The notes: a model not told the origin generated them from the sequence alone. Shown: positions 39,354-49,570, counted from the stretch's first letter. The stretch: 64,000 bases of DNA from DATFKA01 sp042095835 (GCA_042095835.1 JBELML010000001.1:1-64000); one strand, 5' to 3'. Made by a program: numbers and translations.

Positions 39354-40808
39354 ATGAAACTCAAAGACCTAATAAAGCAAATCGATCCTCTAAAAGTAGT
39401 GGGATCAGTAGATGTTGACATTTCGGATTTGGTTTTTGATTCTAGAAAGGTGCGAACGGGAAGTTTGTTCTTCGCAATCAAAGGCACTCAGGTGGACGGT
39501 CACCAATATATTGCTAAAGCCATTGATAAAGGGGCGATAGCGATTGTTTGTGAAACCTTGCCTCAAGATATTTTACCTAATAAAAGCTACTTACAGGTCG
39601 CTTTGGTGAATGAGGCAATGGGCCAAATGGCAAGCCAATTTTATGGAGCACCCTCTACGCAGCTGAACTTAGTAGGCGTGACGGGTACCAACGGCAAAAC
39701 GACCACTGTCACCTTGTTGCATGACCTATTTTCAGGGCTTGGCTATAAATGTGGCTTACTGTCTACTATTCAAAATAAGGTAGGCAATGCTATCATCGAA
39801 AGCCAGCTGACAACACCTGACGTGATCACCATCAATGCCTTGCTACGAGAAATGGTTGATGCGGGTTGTGATTATGCATTTATGGAGGTGAGCTCGCATG
39901 CGGTGGATCAGCGACGTATCGCAGGCTTAGTTTTTAAAGTGGCTGTATTCACAAATATGAGTCACGACCATTTAGATTATCACAAGACCTTCGACGCTTA
40001 TATCAAAGCTAAGAAGCGCTTCTTTGATGATTTACCCAAGTCGGCGGATGCGCTCATCAATCTTGATGATAAGCGAGGACGAGTGATGGTCCAAAACACC
40101 AAAGCTAAGGTCCAAACTTACAGTATGCAAAGAATGGCCGATTATCGGGTAAGAGTACTCGATAATAGTCTGATGGGACTGCATTTGATGGTAGATCAAC
40201 AGGAGGTATTTACCCAGTTTATTGGAGATTTTAATGCCTATAACCTTTTAGCAGCTTATGCAGTAGCCAGTATTTTAGAGCAGGATAGCAGTGAAGTGCT
40301 ACAAGTTATGAGTCAATTGAGAGCAGCCGAAGGCCGCTTTGATTATGTCAAAGCCAAAGACCAAAAAACAGTCGGGATTGTGGATTATTCCCATACTCCT
40401 GACGCCTTAGAAAAAGTGTTGAAAACGATCAACGCTATCCGAAAACAACAAGAAAAAATAATTACTGTAGTTGGTGCTGGTGGAGACCGAGATAAGGCCA
40501 AAAGGCCAAAAATGGCGGCCATCGCTTGCAACTACAGTAGCGAAGTAATCCTGACTTCTGACAATCCTCGAACGGAAGCCCCCGAAGCAATCATTCGAGA
40601 TATGGAGCAGGGAATCCCGCTGGAAAAGCAGCATCGTGTACTATCCATCACGGACCGTCGGCAAGCCATTAAAACGGCTTGTCGACTGGCCAAACCAGGA
40701 GATATTATCCTGGTCGCTGGAAAAGGCCACGAGAAATACCAGGAAATCAATGGGGTCAAATACCCCTTCGATGATAAAGCCATTCTAAAAGAAGAATTGG
40801 CGAATTGA
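39354..40808 (+). CDS. murE: UDP-MurNAc-tripeptide ligase MurE (meso-DAP type)
   Basis: The 484-residue Mur ligase has the ATP loop GVTGTNGKTTTVTLL at ~110, the central-domain carbamylated Lys region, and DNPRTEAPEAIIRDM at ~405. The DNPR tetrad in the C-terminal domain is the known marker for enzymes that add meso-diaminopimelate rather than lysine, so this organism should have DAP-type peptidoglycan. It follows ftsI after 24 bases. Length and domain order are normal. Confidence 0.95.
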   Translation: MKLKDLIKQIDPLKVVGSVDVDISDLVFDSRKVRTGSLFFAIKGTQVDGHQYIAKAIDKGAIAIVCETLPQDILPNKSYLQVALVNEAMGQMASQFYGAPSTQLNLVGVTGTNGKTTTVTLLHDLFSGLGYKCGLLSTIQNKVGNAIIESQLTTPDVITINALLREMVDAGCDYAFMEVSSHAVDQRRIAGLVFKVAVFTNMSHDHLDYHKTFDAYIKAKKRFFDDLPKSADALINLDDKRGRVMVQNTKAKVQTYSMQRMADYRVRVLDNSLMGLHLMVDQQEVFTQFIGDFNAYNLLAAYAVASILEQDSSEVLQVMSQLRAAEGRFDYVKAKDQKTVGIVDYSHTPDALEKVLKTINAIRKQQEKIITVVGAGGDRDKAKRPKMAAIACNYSSEVILTSDNPRTEAPEAIIRDMEQGIPLEKQHRVLSITDRRQAIKTACRLAKPGDIILVAGKGHEKYQEINGVKYPFDDKAILKEELAN

Positions 40809-40852
40809 TCATTACTTAACCATTTATAAATAGATCAGAAAAAGCTAAAAAG

Positions 40853-40860
40853 TACATTTG
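40853..40860 (+). promoter_or_regulatory. Possible internal promoter in front of mraY
   Basis: TACATTTG is an exact TAnnTTTG match 29 bases before the mraY ATG, inside the largest gap (81 bases) in the first half of the cluster. No clear -33 box is visible. Confidence 0.45.
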
Positions 40861-40889
40861 CGCTTTAAATTTTAAAACTAAGAGAAACC

Positions 40890-42158
40890 ATGTTAATTGA
40901 ATTCGTCAATTGGTTGGATAGCACCTTCGGGGCGGAGACGTTGAATCGATTATTCGATTACATCACGTTTCGGGCGGGTAGCGCAATTATACTTTCTCTA
41001 CTGATCTCGACTGTAATTGGGCAATGGATTATCAAGTATTTGCAAAAGCAGCAAATTTCAGATGAAAACCGAAAGCTAGGCTTGGCTGGTGAAAACCTGA
41101 AAGCAGGTACACCTACCATGGGCGGTGTGATTATCATACTAGCCACTTTGGTTCCGGCTTTACTCTTTGCGCGGCTTGACAATGTGTATATCATCTTGAT
41201 TGTTTTGGCAACCGTTTGGATGGCAGTAATTGGCTTTGTTGACGATTACATCAAGGTCTATCAGAAAAATAAAGCGGGACTTAAAGGCAAGTTTAAAATC
41301 ATGGGGCAGGTTGGCCTAGGTTTAATTATCGCTTTGACCATGATTTTTAGTGATGGGATTGTAGTGCGTATGGAAGTCGAAAAGGCTACAGGTTTTGGTT
41401 TAAGCCAGGAAGATCAAATCGGGGAGACCATTGAACTTACCCAAGCTGATGGTAGCACGGTCGTAAAGGCAGACTATAAGACCAGCTTGACCAACGTACC
41501 TTTTCTAAAAGGCAATCGCCTGGATTATGCTTGGCTTGTGCCGATGCGGAAAAGTGCAGCAAAGAATTGGGTCTGGATCATCTTTGTGCCTCTAGTGATC
41601 ATAGTGACATCGGCCGTGTCGAATGGAGCGAACCTGACCGACGGATTAGATGGTTTGGCTACGGGTGTTTCGGGTATTATTGTAGTGACTTTAGGCATTT
41701 TGGCCTACGTCTCTGGGAATGCGATCACCGCGAATTACCTGAATATCCTACATCTGCCAGGTACAGGAGAGTTGGTAATTTTTTCGGCAAGTTTAGTAGG
41801 TGCTTGTATTGGATTTTTATGGTATAACTCTTTTCCTGCTCAAGTATTTATGGGCGATACGGGTAGTTTGACTTTGGGAGGCATAATCGCTGCTTTAGGT
41901 ATTCTACTGAGAAAAGAGCTGCTGATACCTATTCTATGTGGCATCTTTTTGATAGAAAGTTTATCCGTCATTCTTCAGGTGACTTATTTCAAGTATACCA
42001 AAAAGAAGTACGGCGAAGGTAGAAGGGTGTTCAAAATGGCACCGATACACCATCATTTCCAAAAGCAAGGGATGCACGAAGTGAAAATTGTAAATCGCTT
42101 TTGGATAGTTGGTATTCTACTGGCGGTCATTACGATCATCACCTTGAAAGTTCGATAG
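40890..42158 (+). CDS. mraY: Phospho-MurNAc-pentapeptide transferase MraY
   Basis: The 422-residue integral membrane enzyme is ~60 residues longer than the E. coli form. The extra length is a soluble insert around residues 160-225 (VEKATGFGLSQEDQIGETIE...), a common feature of the phylum. Catalytic motifs are present: VDDYIKVYQKNKAGLKGKFK, NLTDGLDGLATG, FMGDTGSLTLGG and APIHHHFQ. It transfers phospho-MurNAc-pentapeptide to undecaprenyl phosphate to form lipid I at the inner face of the membrane. Confidence 0.95.
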   Translation: MLIEFVNWLDSTFGAETLNRLFDYITFRAGSAIILSLLISTVIGQWIIKYLQKQQISDENRKLGLAGENLKAGTPTMGGVIIILATLVPALLFARLDNVYIILIVLATVWMAVIGFVDDYIKVYQKNKAGLKGKFKIMGQVGLGLIIALTMIFSDGIVVRMEVEKATGFGLSQEDQIGETIELTQADGSTVVKADYKTSLTNVPFLKGNRLDYAWLVPMRKSAAKNWVWIIFVPLVIIVTSAVSNGANLTDGLDGLATGVSGIIVVTLGILAYVSGNAITANYLNILHLPGTGELVIFSASLVGACIGFLWYNSFPAQVFMGDTGSLTLGGIIAALGILLRKELLIPILCGIFLIESLSVILQVTYFKYTKKKYGEGRRVFKMAPIHHHFQKQGMHEVKIVNRFWIVGILLAVITIITLKVR

Positions 42159-42162
42159 GCTT

Positions 42163-43476
42163 ATGAAAGAGTTGGTGGTACTTGGAGCAGGCGAAAGCGG
42201 CCTTGGAGCAGCTTTACTAGCTCAAAAAGAAGGCTTCAAAGTCTTTGTAACAGATAGCGGGAAAATAAAGGAAGCGTATAAAAGCGAATTAGAGAATAAT
42301 GGTATTCCATACGAGGAAGGCCAACACGACGAAAGTCGAATTTTGAAAGCATTGGAAGTGATCAAAAGCCCCGGAATACCCGACAAGGTTCCTTTGATAA
42401 AGGAGCTCAAAAAAGCTGGTGTTTCGGTGATCGGTGAGGTCGAGTTCGCTAGCCGCTATACCACAGCCAAAATTGTCGGTATTACGGGTAGTAATGGCAA
42501 AACAACGACTACACTGCTACTTTTTCATTTATTGAAAACAGCTGGACTAAACGTCGTTCTCGGAGGCAATGTTGGCGTAAGTTTTGCTCGAAATGTAGCT
42601 TTTGACAATCGCTCCATCCATGTACTAGAACTAAGTAGTTTTCAACTGGATGGAACCCGAGATTTTCGGCCAGATATTGCGATGATGCTCAATATCACGC
42701 CAGATCATTTGGATCGCTACGATTATAAAATGGAAAATTATATCGCTAGCAAGTTTTTGATCACCCAGAATTTGACCGATAAGGATTGGTTTCTTTTTAA
42801 CGAAGAAGACGCCAATATTATGCAAAATATAGAGCAGCTTACGATTGGTGCTCAAAAGAAAGCCATTAACAGTAAGTATTGCATTGAGGGTCACCTATTC
42901 GTAGGTGGCCTCAATTTTGAAATTAGAAACACCGCATTACAAGGCCAACACAATGCTATGAACGCATTATTCGCCTTGGAAACGGCCCTACGCTTGGGAG
43001 CAGATCCGCAGCAATTGCAAGAAGGTTTAGACACCTTCAAGAATGATCCGCATCGGATGGAGGAAGTCGCCACGATCAATGGCATCACCTTTATCAACGA
43101 CAGTAAGGCCACCAACGTAGATGCTACCTTTTATGCCTTAGATGCTATTAAGGAAAACATCATCTGGATTGTAGGCGGTACCGACAAAGGCAACGATTAT
43201 CAGCCACTATTACCATTGGTGGAGCAAAAAGTAAAAGCAATGGTTTGTATGGGACTCGATAATCAAAAGCTCATAAATACCTTCAGTACTTTGGTCAAAG
43301 GATCAACAATGGAGGTGAAAAGTGCCAAAGCTGCTGTAAAAGAAGCTTTTGCCCTAGCACAAAAAGGAGATACGATATTATTATCGCCAGCCTGTGCCAG
43401 CTTTGATTTATTTAAAAATTATATCGATCGCGGTGAGCAATTCAAAGCAGCCGTCTTCGAAATAAAAACACAATAG
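42163..43476 (+). CDS. murD: UDP-MurNAc-L-Ala:D-Glu ligase MurD
   Basis: The 437-residue Mur ligase starts with a Rossmann-like UDP-binding domain (ELVVLGAGESGLGAALLAQ). It has the ATP loop GITGSNGKTTTTLLLFHLL, the ELSSFQLD segment, and HRMEEVATINGITFINDSKATNVDAT in the C-terminal domain. It adds D-glutamate to UDP-MurNAc-L-Ala in the cytoplasm. It lies 4 bases after mraY and 20 bases before ftsW. Confidence 0.95.
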   Translation: MKELVVLGAGESGLGAALLAQKEGFKVFVTDSGKIKEAYKSELENNGIPYEEGQHDESRILKALEVIKSPGIPDKVPLIKELKKAGVSVIGEVEFASRYTTAKIVGITGSNGKTTTTLLLFHLLKTAGLNVVLGGNVGVSFARNVAFDNRSIHVLELSSFQLDGTRDFRPDIAMMLNITPDHLDRYDYKMENYIASKFLITQNLTDKDWFLFNEEDANIMQNIEQLTIGAQKKAINSKYCIEGHLFVGGLNFEIRNTALQGQHNAMNALFALETALRLGADPQQLQEGLDTFKNDPHRMEEVATINGITFINDSKATNVDATFYALDAIKENIIWIVGGTDKGNDYQPLLPLVEQKVKAMVCMGLDNQKLINTFSTLVKGSTMEVKSAKAAVKEAFALAQKGDTILLSPACASFDLFKNYIDRGEQFKAAVFEIKTQ

Positions 43477-43496
43477 GAACATCAATTAAACAATAA

Positions 43497-44639
43497 ATGT
43501 CAACACTAGTAGCCAGACTTAATGCAGAACTCAAGGGAGACAAAGCCATCTGGGCCATCATGGTCCTCTTGAGTGTGTTTTCTATTCTGGCGGTCTACAG
43601 CTCTACAGGGTTTTTGGCTCATAAATATTCAGACGGAAATACAGAGCTTTACTTAGTGAGACATGGTTTGATACTATTAGGTGGGATTTTTCTGGCATAT
43701 GTATGTCACCTGTTTGATTATCTCACTTTCAATAAAATAGCGCCTTATATGCTGCTGGTATCTATACCACTCTTGGTATTTACCTTGGCTTATGGCGTAG
43801 AGTTAAATGATGCGAGACGGTGGGTAGAAGTACCCTTTATTGGAGTTACTTTCCAAACCTCAGACTTTGCGAAATTGGCTTTGATATTATATGTAGCTCG
43901 GACGATTTCCTCCAAGCAGGATTATATCAAAGATTTCAAAGGGGCCTTTATGCCGATCATAGTACCAGTATTGATTATCTGTGGGCTGATTGCTCCCGCA
44001 GATTTATCCGGTGCATTGATGTTATTCCTTACCTGCATCTTTATGATGTTTGTGGGTAGAGTATCGATAGCTTATATAGGTCTGCTACTATTGTTGGGTG
44101 TGGTAGGTTTTGCGGTATTGATTGTACTAGGAGAGTATACAGATATTATCAGAAATACCACTTGGCAAGCACGTTTGGAAGAGTTTTTGTCTAATCCCGA
44201 TGGTGTTGAGCAGGCACAGCAAGCTAAAATTGCGATTGCGAATGGGAGCTGGTTTGGCGTAGGACCTGGGAATAGCGTACAAAAGTATTACCTATACTCA
44301 GCACATGCAGATTTTATATATGCTTTGATCTGCGAGGAATATGGAATTGTAGGAGGTACCATAGTGATCGGACTATATGTATTGTTCTTTTTCAGAGTGG
44401 GGAATATCGTCACGCGATCACCCAAGGCATTTGGGGCCATTGCTGCGATAGGTTTGGGGACGAGTTTGATCATGCATGCCTTTACCCATATTGCGGTATC
44501 GGTACAGTTGATCCCTATTACAGGACTCACCTTGCCGATTATCAGTAAGGGGGGAACTTCGATATTATTTACCTGTATTGCTTTTGGAATCATCTTGAGC
44601 ATCAGCAAGTTTGTAGACTCTATAAGCGATCCAATATGA
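43497..44639 (+). CDS. ftsW: SEDS-family septal peptidoglycan polymerase FtsW
   Basis: The 380-residue protein has ten hydrophobic segments. SEDS markers are DARRWVEVPFIGVTFQTSDFAKLALI, APADLSGALMLFLTCI, GPGNSVQKYYLYSAHADFIYALICEEYGIVGG and QLIPITGLTLPIISKGGTSIL. It polymerises glycan strands from lipid II together with the PBP encoded by ftsI. Its stop overlaps the murG start (ATGA), so the pair is translationally coupled. Confidence 0.94.
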   Translation: MSTLVARLNAELKGDKAIWAIMVLLSVFSILAVYSSTGFLAHKYSDGNTELYLVRHGLILLGGIFLAYVCHLFDYLTFNKIAPYMLLVSIPLLVFTLAYGVELNDARRWVEVPFIGVTFQTSDFAKLALILYVARTISSKQDYIKDFKGAFMPIIVPVLIICGLIAPADLSGALMLFLTCIFMMFVGRVSIAYIGLLLLLGVVGFAVLIVLGEYTDIIRNTTWQARLEEFLSNPDGVEQAQQAKIAIANGSWFGVGPGNSVQKYYLYSAHADFIYALICEEYGIVGGTIVIGLYVLFFFRVGNIVTRSPKAFGAIAAIGLGTSLIMHAFTHIAVSVQLIPITGLTLPIISKGGTSILFTCIAFGIILSISKFVDSISDPI

Positions 44640-45748
44640 CCAAGCAATCGACACCAAAAATAATCATCAGCGGTGGTGGCACGGGAGGCCATGTGTATCC
44701 TGCGATTTCTATTGCTGATGCGATCAAAAAAATACAACCAGAGGCAGAGCTATTATTTGTTGGAGCCAAAGGTAAAATAGAGATGGAAAAAGTGCCAAAG
44801 GCAGGCTACCCAATCAAAGGATTGTGGATCAGTGGATTCCATCGAAAATTGACATTAAGGAACCTTTTATTTCCAATAAAATTGGCCTTCAGTTTAGTCA
44901 GAGCTTGGTCGATTTTGAGGAAATTTCAACCAGATTTGGTGATTGGTGTCGGCGGTTTTGCCAGTGGTCCAGTTTTGGAAGTGGCTACCCGAATGGCTAA
45001 ACCTACGCTAATCCAGGAACAGAATTCCTATCCTGGCATCACGAATAAATTATTGGCCAAGAAAGTCAACAAGATTTGTGTAGCCTACGATGGTTTGGAG
45101 CGCTTTTTTCCTAATGAAAAAATCATCCAAACCGGGAATCCAGTGAGAACCGCTTTTTTTGGGAAAGCAGTGGATAAGAATGAAGCATACCGACATTTCG
45201 GACTCAACCCCAACCTGAAAACCATCTTTGTTTTTGGCGGGAGTTTAGGTGCTTCTTCGATTAATCAAGCGATGGCTGCCAATGCTGGGAAAATCGAGGG
45301 GAATACGGCTATTCAAATTTTGTGGCAGGTAGGCAAATTGTATGAAGAGCGCTATCAAGATAGTGCAGCGGCCAAAGCTATGAATGTACGAATGCTTCCT
45401 TTTGTGGATCGAATGGATCTAGCTTTTGCTATTGCAGATTTAACAATTTGTAGGGCCGGAGCAGGGACAATCTCCGAATTGTGCCTGATAGGGCAAGCAG
45501 CGATGCTTATTCCTTCACCAAATGTTGCGGAAGATCATCAAACTAAAAATGCCCAGGCATTGGTCGATAAATCGGCAGCACATTTATTAGAGGATAGTGA
45601 GGCGAAAGAGAAAATAATGGACGAAGCCTTTGCGCTGCTAGCAGACGAAGAACAATTAAAGCACTTGGCTATAAATATTAAAACACTAGCTAAACCCAAT
45701 GCGGCCAAGGTGATTGCCACCGAAGCCCTAGAACTGATAAAAAATTAA
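44636..45748 (+). CDS. murG: Lipid II synthase MurG
   Basis: The 370-residue GT-B glycosyltransferase has IISGGGTGGHVYPAISIA at the start, VIGVGGFASGPVLEVA, LIQEQNSYPGITNKLLAKK, the second-domain loop FGGSLGASSINQAM and ICRAGAGTISELCLIG, which binds UDP-GlcNAc. It adds GlcNAc to lipid I on the cytoplasmic face of the inner membrane. Length and motifs are standard. Confidence 0.95.
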   Translation: MTKQSTPKIIISGGGTGGHVYPAISIADAIKKIQPEAELLFVGAKGKIEMEKVPKAGYPIKGLWISGFHRKLTLRNLLFPIKLAFSLVRAWSILRKFQPDLVIGVGGFASGPVLEVATRMAKPTLIQEQNSYPGITNKLLAKKVNKICVAYDGLERFFPNEKIIQTGNPVRTAFFGKAVDKNEAYRHFGLNPNLKTIFVFGGSLGASSINQAMAANAGKIEGNTAIQILWQVGKLYEERYQDSAAAKAMNVRMLPFVDRMDLAFAIADLTICRAGAGTISELCLIGQAAMLIPSPNVAEDHQTKNAQALVDKSAAHLLEDSEAKEKIMDEAFALLADEEQLKHLAINIKTLAKPNAAKVIATEALELIKN

Positions 45749-45791
45749 GCTGATGGGTCATTGACTCATTAGAACAATACTGATACTGAAA

Positions 45792-47177
45792 ATGAAACTA
45801 ACCGACATTCGTACCATCTACTTCGTTGGTATTGGCGGTATTGGCATGAGTGCCATTGCTCGCTATTTCAACGGTAGAGGCGTAGCCGTCCATGGCTACG
45901 ACCGCACGGCCACGCCTTTGACCAAGGCGCTGGAAGCGGAAGGTATGAATATTCATTATCAGGAAGAGGTAGCAGCGATTCCAGAGGGAGTTGATTTGGT
46001 AGTATATACACCAGCGGTGCCCGCAAGCCACGCTGAGTTGCAATACTTTCATCGGCATAATTATCCCGTGAAGAAAAGGGCAGAGGTGCTTGGGATTATT
46101 AGCAGGAGCAAGAAAACCATCGCGATTGCAGGTACACATGGTAAAACAACCACTACCTCTATTTGCACGCATTTGCTTCGGGTTGGTGGAGTAGATTGTA
46201 CCGCGTTTTTAGGTGGGATTGCCCAGAACTTTGGTTCGAATTTTATCGAAGGTAGTAGCGATTGGGTCGTGGTAGAAGCAGATGAATTTGACCGCTCTTT
46301 TTTGCACTTATCTCCAGATATCGCAGGCATTCTATCGATGGATGCGGATCATTTAGATATTTATGAGAATGCAGAGCAGGTCTTGGAAACAGGCTTTAAG
46401 GCTTTCGCCAAAAAGATGAAACCCGGAGGGAAGATTTGGGTCCAAGATGATTATAAGCAGCATTTGGTAGGCTTTAAAAACGTAGAAAGCTACGGTATAA
46501 AAAAAGGAGCTTACCAGGTAGATAATATTAGGGTGGAAGATGGATACTTTGTTTTTGATTTTTCAAATCCAAAAATAAGTATCAAAAACCTTCAATTCAC
46601 GATGGCCGGCCATCATAATGTGGAAAATGCCTGCCTAGCTATCACCATTGCGCTAGACTTGGGTGTCCAGCCAGAGCGAATTAGAGAAGGTTTAAAGACT
46701 TTTAAAGGAATACAGCGTCGATTTGAATTGATATACAGAGATGAGCAAGCAGCATATTATGATGACTATGCCCATCATCCTACTGAATTAAGGGCGGCGA
46801 TTAAGGCTGCCAGGACTTTGTTCCCGGATAAAAAGATCACCGGTATTTTTCAACCGCATCTTTTTAGCAGGACGAAAGACTTTGCAAATGGTTTTGCGGC
46901 AGCGCTAGATCAGTTAGACGAAGTTTTATTACTAGAAATTTATCCAGCCAGAGAATTACCTATGGAAGGGGTGAATAGTAAAATGCTACAGCAAAAGATG
47001 AAGAATCAACAGGTCAGAATAGTAGAATTGAACGAAGTGATGGAGGTTTTGCCTGAATATGATTTACAAGTACTGCTGACTTTGGGAGCCGGAGATATTA
47101 GTACTCTAGTACCCAAGATCAAAGACTATTTAAGTACAATGAAAGGAATCTATCAATATACGGACAAGAGTTTATGA
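45792..47177 (+). CDS. murC: UDP-MurNAc:L-alanine ligase MurC
   Basis: The 461-residue ligase begins IYFVGIGGIGMSAIARYFNGRG (UDP-binding glycine loop) and continues with the ATP loop AIAGTHGKTTTTSICTHLL, VVEADEFDRSFLHLSPDIA and DDYAHHPTELRAAIKAAR. It adds the first amino acid, L-alanine, to UDP-MurNAc. The 43-base gap from murG contains an AT-rich TCATTGACTCATTAGAACAA stretch resembling the spacer after ndh. No murB or ddl gene follows, unlike the proteobacterial cluster. Confidence 0.95.
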   Translation: MKLTDIRTIYFVGIGGIGMSAIARYFNGRGVAVHGYDRTATPLTKALEAEGMNIHYQEEVAAIPEGVDLVVYTPAVPASHAELQYFHRHNYPVKKRAEVLGIISRSKKTIAIAGTHGKTTTTSICTHLLRVGGVDCTAFLGGIAQNFGSNFIEGSSDWVVVEADEFDRSFLHLSPDIAGILSMDADHLDIYENAEQVLETGFKAFAKKMKPGGKIWVQDDYKQHLVGFKNVESYGIKKGAYQVDNIRVEDGYFVFDFSNPKISIKNLQFTMAGHHNVENACLAITIALDLGVQPERIREGLKTFKGIQRRFELIYRDEQAAYYDDYAHHPTELRAAIKAARTLFPDKKITGIFQPHLFSRTKDFANGFAAALDQLDEVLLLEIYPARELPMEGVNSKMLQQKMKNQQVRIVELNEVMEVLPEYDLQVLLTLGAGDISTLVPKIKDYLSTMKGIYQYTDKSL

Positions 47178-47211
47178 AATTCTTGGTCACTAACTACAAC
47201 ATTAATAAATC

Positions 47212-47985
47212 ATGAGTACACAAAATTACCAGGGAGCTGCGCGGCGCATAGGCTGGACGGGTATGTTGCTTCTGATTGCCGTATTAGTGATTTCTGCCAT
47301 TGAGCAGAAGCAGGAGAGTATGATTCGGAATATCGATATCGATATCACTCCTTTAGAGGATAGTACCCTCTTGATTCAGGAAGGCGACATCATTCTAAGC
47401 CTAGATCGTGGTTTTGGATACAGATTTGATGAGCGCTCGCTGAGAGACTTGGATGTTGAACGTATCGAGAGAGTATTGGAGAAGGAGCCATTTGTATTAA
47501 ATGCAGACGTACATGTCAATGCAGAGAATGTTGTCAAAATCGGAGTGCAGCAAAGAGAGCCTGTACTGCGCATTATTGATAAAAATGGGCTGAATTATTA
47601 CTTGGATGGAGATGGGTATAAAATGCCTCTATCCAACCATTTTACCACTCGGACACTGGTAGCGACGGGGAATATTCCTCCTCATGTACCTGATTTCCAG
47701 GAGCGGAAAAGACATACGCTGAGGGCATTATTTGATCTTTCTCAATATATCCTAGAAGATGAATTCTTGTGGACTATGATAGAGCAAATACATGTGACGA
47801 GCAACGGAGAGTTCGTTTTTATACCCTTGATCGGAGACCAGACCATTGTGTTTGGTGACTTAGAAAATATGGAAGAAAAATTTAGAAACCTCAAAGCCTT
47901 CTACGATCGGGCAGTACCCGTGAGCGGATGGCGAAAATATAAAACCATCAATCTTAAATATAGAGGACAGGTGGTTTGTAGTTGA
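47212..47985 (+). CDS. ftsQ: Cell division protein FtsQ
   Basis: The 257-residue bitopic protein has one membrane segment at ~13-28 (WTGMLLLIAVLVISAIE), then a POTRA-like domain (the RSLRDLDVERIERVLEKEPFVLNADVHVN segment and VKIGVQQREPVLRII), then a beta domain ending KTINLKYRGQVVCS. Size and position between murC and ftsA identify FtsQ, which recruits FtsL and the septal synthase. It is followed by a 174-base structured gap before ftsA. Confidence 0.92.
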   Translation: MSTQNYQGAARRIGWTGMLLLIAVLVISAIEQKQESMIRNIDIDITPLEDSTLLIQEGDIILSLDRGFGYRFDERSLRDLDVERIERVLEKEPFVLNADVHVNAENVVKIGVQQREPVLRIIDKNGLNYYLDGDGYKMPLSNHFTTRTLVATGNIPPHVPDFQERKRHTLRALFDLSQYILEDEFLWTMIEQIHVTSNGEFVFIPLIGDQTIVFGDLENMEEKFRNLKAFYDRAVPVSGWRKYKTINLKYRGQVVCS

Positions 47986-48014
47986 AACGATTATTCGCCT
48001 AAAATTTTAAAAAT

Positions 48015-48120
48015 CAAACTTCCTATTGAAGTTTGGAATGGCTAAATGAGCTGACAAAAGTTAGAGAACCCTTGCTTGAGCTTTTTATAAAGCAAATTGG
48101 GCAAATTGAAAATCAAGCAA
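48015..48120. other. Structured spacer between ftsQ and ftsA
   Basis: CAAACTTC-ctatt-GAAGTTTG (48015-48035) is a perfect 8-bp hairpin. Further on, TTGCTTGA (48072-48079) pairs with TCAAGCAA (48113-48120), with GCTTT-ttat-AAAGC (48080-48093) nested directly inside the left arm. No exact -7 box was found here. Confidence 0.5.
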
Positions 48121-48159
48121 CTTATGATTTGGCTTAGTCAGTTGTAAAAATTAGAGAAA

Positions 48160-49476
48160 ATGGAAGAGAAAGTAAAGCAAAATGATGTTGTCGTAGCCAT
48201 CGACATTGGTACAACCAAAGTTTGTGCAATTGCCGGACGTAAAGACCAACACGGACGTTTGGAGGTTTTGGGTGCAGGTAAAGTACATTCTGAAGGCGTA
48301 CTACGTGGAGTGGTCACCAACATCGAAAAAACAGTTCAAGCGATTACTAGCGCCGCTAATTTCGCTAAGAAATCGGCAGGAATCGACTTCGATTCCGTAC
48401 ACGTTGGTATTGCCGGACAACACATCAAAACGATTCAAAATCGTGGCATGGTCACTCGTGAGAATGACTTCAGCGAGATTGATCAAGGTGATATCGACAA
48501 GCTGATTGGCGATATGTACAAGCTGGTACTTCCACCGGGAGACAAGATTATTCACATCATTCCTCAGGAATTCACAGTGGATAATGAGCAAGGTATCATG
48601 GACCCTATCGGTATGTCAGGCGTGAGATTGGAAGCTAATTTCCATATCATCACCGGACAAATCACCGCTGCCAACAACATCTTTCGCTGCGTAGAGCGTA
48701 GTGGCTATCAAGCTGATAGTTTGACACTAGAGCCTATTGCTTCTGCAATGGCGGTCTTGAGTTATGAGGAGCGAGAGGCAGGAGTCGCTTTGGTAGATAT
48801 CGGTGGAGGAACAACCGACATCACTATTTTCCAAGATGGGATCATTCGTCATACGGCGGTTATTCCTTTTGGAGGCCATGTGATCACCAAGGATATCAAA
48901 GAAGGTTGCACAGTGATGACACCACAAGCTGAAAAGCTAAAAGTGAAGTACGGATCAGCCTTAGCTTCTGAGGTTTATGACAATAGAATCATCTCCATTC
49001 CTGGTCTACGAGGCCATGAGCCAAGAGAAATTTCTGAAAAGAACCTCGCCCGAATTATTCAGGCTAGAGTAGAGGAGATTTTAGATTGTGTGATCTGGGA
49101 GATCAAACGATCTGGATACGAGCGCAAATTGATTGGTGGTATCGTATTGACAGGTGGAGGCGCGCTCCTCAGCAATATTGAAAAATTAACGGAATACCGC
49201 ACGGGTATGAGTACACGCATAGGTTTGCCAGTAGAGCAATTAGCACATGGCTATAATGAATCTTTGAGTAGTCCTATTTATGCTACAGCTATAGGCTTAT
49301 TGCTAAAAGGACTGGAAGAAAACGAAGGCCAGTTCATGGAAGCGAGTGCTCCCCTTGAAGAAAAGCAAGAAGCTAAGGTCGTACATCATGCCGAACCTGA
49401 AGAGGATAAATGGTATGAGACCATCTTCAAGAAGACGAAAGAATGGTTTGAAACAGAACCAGATAAAGATATTTAA
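48160..49476 (+). CDS. ftsA: Cell division protein FtsA
   Basis: The 438-residue actin-like protein has phosphate loops VVAIDIGTTKVCAIAGRKD near the start and ALVDIGGGTTDITIFQDG at ~210, the 1C subdomain between them, and GGIVLTGGGALLSNIEKL at ~330. The C-terminal DKWYETIFKKTKEWFETE is an amphipathic helix of the kind that tethers FtsA to the membrane. It anchors and organises FtsZ filaments. ftsZ follows after 94 bases. Confidence 0.95.
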   Translation: MEEKVKQNDVVVAIDIGTTKVCAIAGRKDQHGRLEVLGAGKVHSEGVLRGVVTNIEKTVQAITSAANFAKKSAGIDFDSVHVGIAGQHIKTIQNRGMVTRENDFSEIDQGDIDKLIGDMYKLVLPPGDKIIHIIPQEFTVDNEQGIMDPIGMSGVRLEANFHIITGQITAANNIFRCVERSGYQADSLTLEPIASAMAVLSYEEREAGVALVDIGGGTTDITIFQDGIIRHTAVIPFGGHVITKDIKEGCTVMTPQAEKLKVKYGSALASEVYDNRIISIPGLRGHEPREISEKNLARIIQARVEEILDCVIWEIKRSGYERKLIGGIVLTGGGALLSNIEKLTEYRTGMSTRIGLPVEQLAHGYNESLSSPIYATAIGLLLKGLEENEGQFMEASAPLEEKQEAKVVHHAEPEEDKWYETIFKKTKEWFETEPDKDI

Positions 49477-49570
49477 TTCACCACTTATTTATGCTGATGA
49501 GCACCACAGGACAGTAATAATGCTCCAGTGCCTCAGCAATATATTTTTTAAACATTAAAACCATCAGGCT

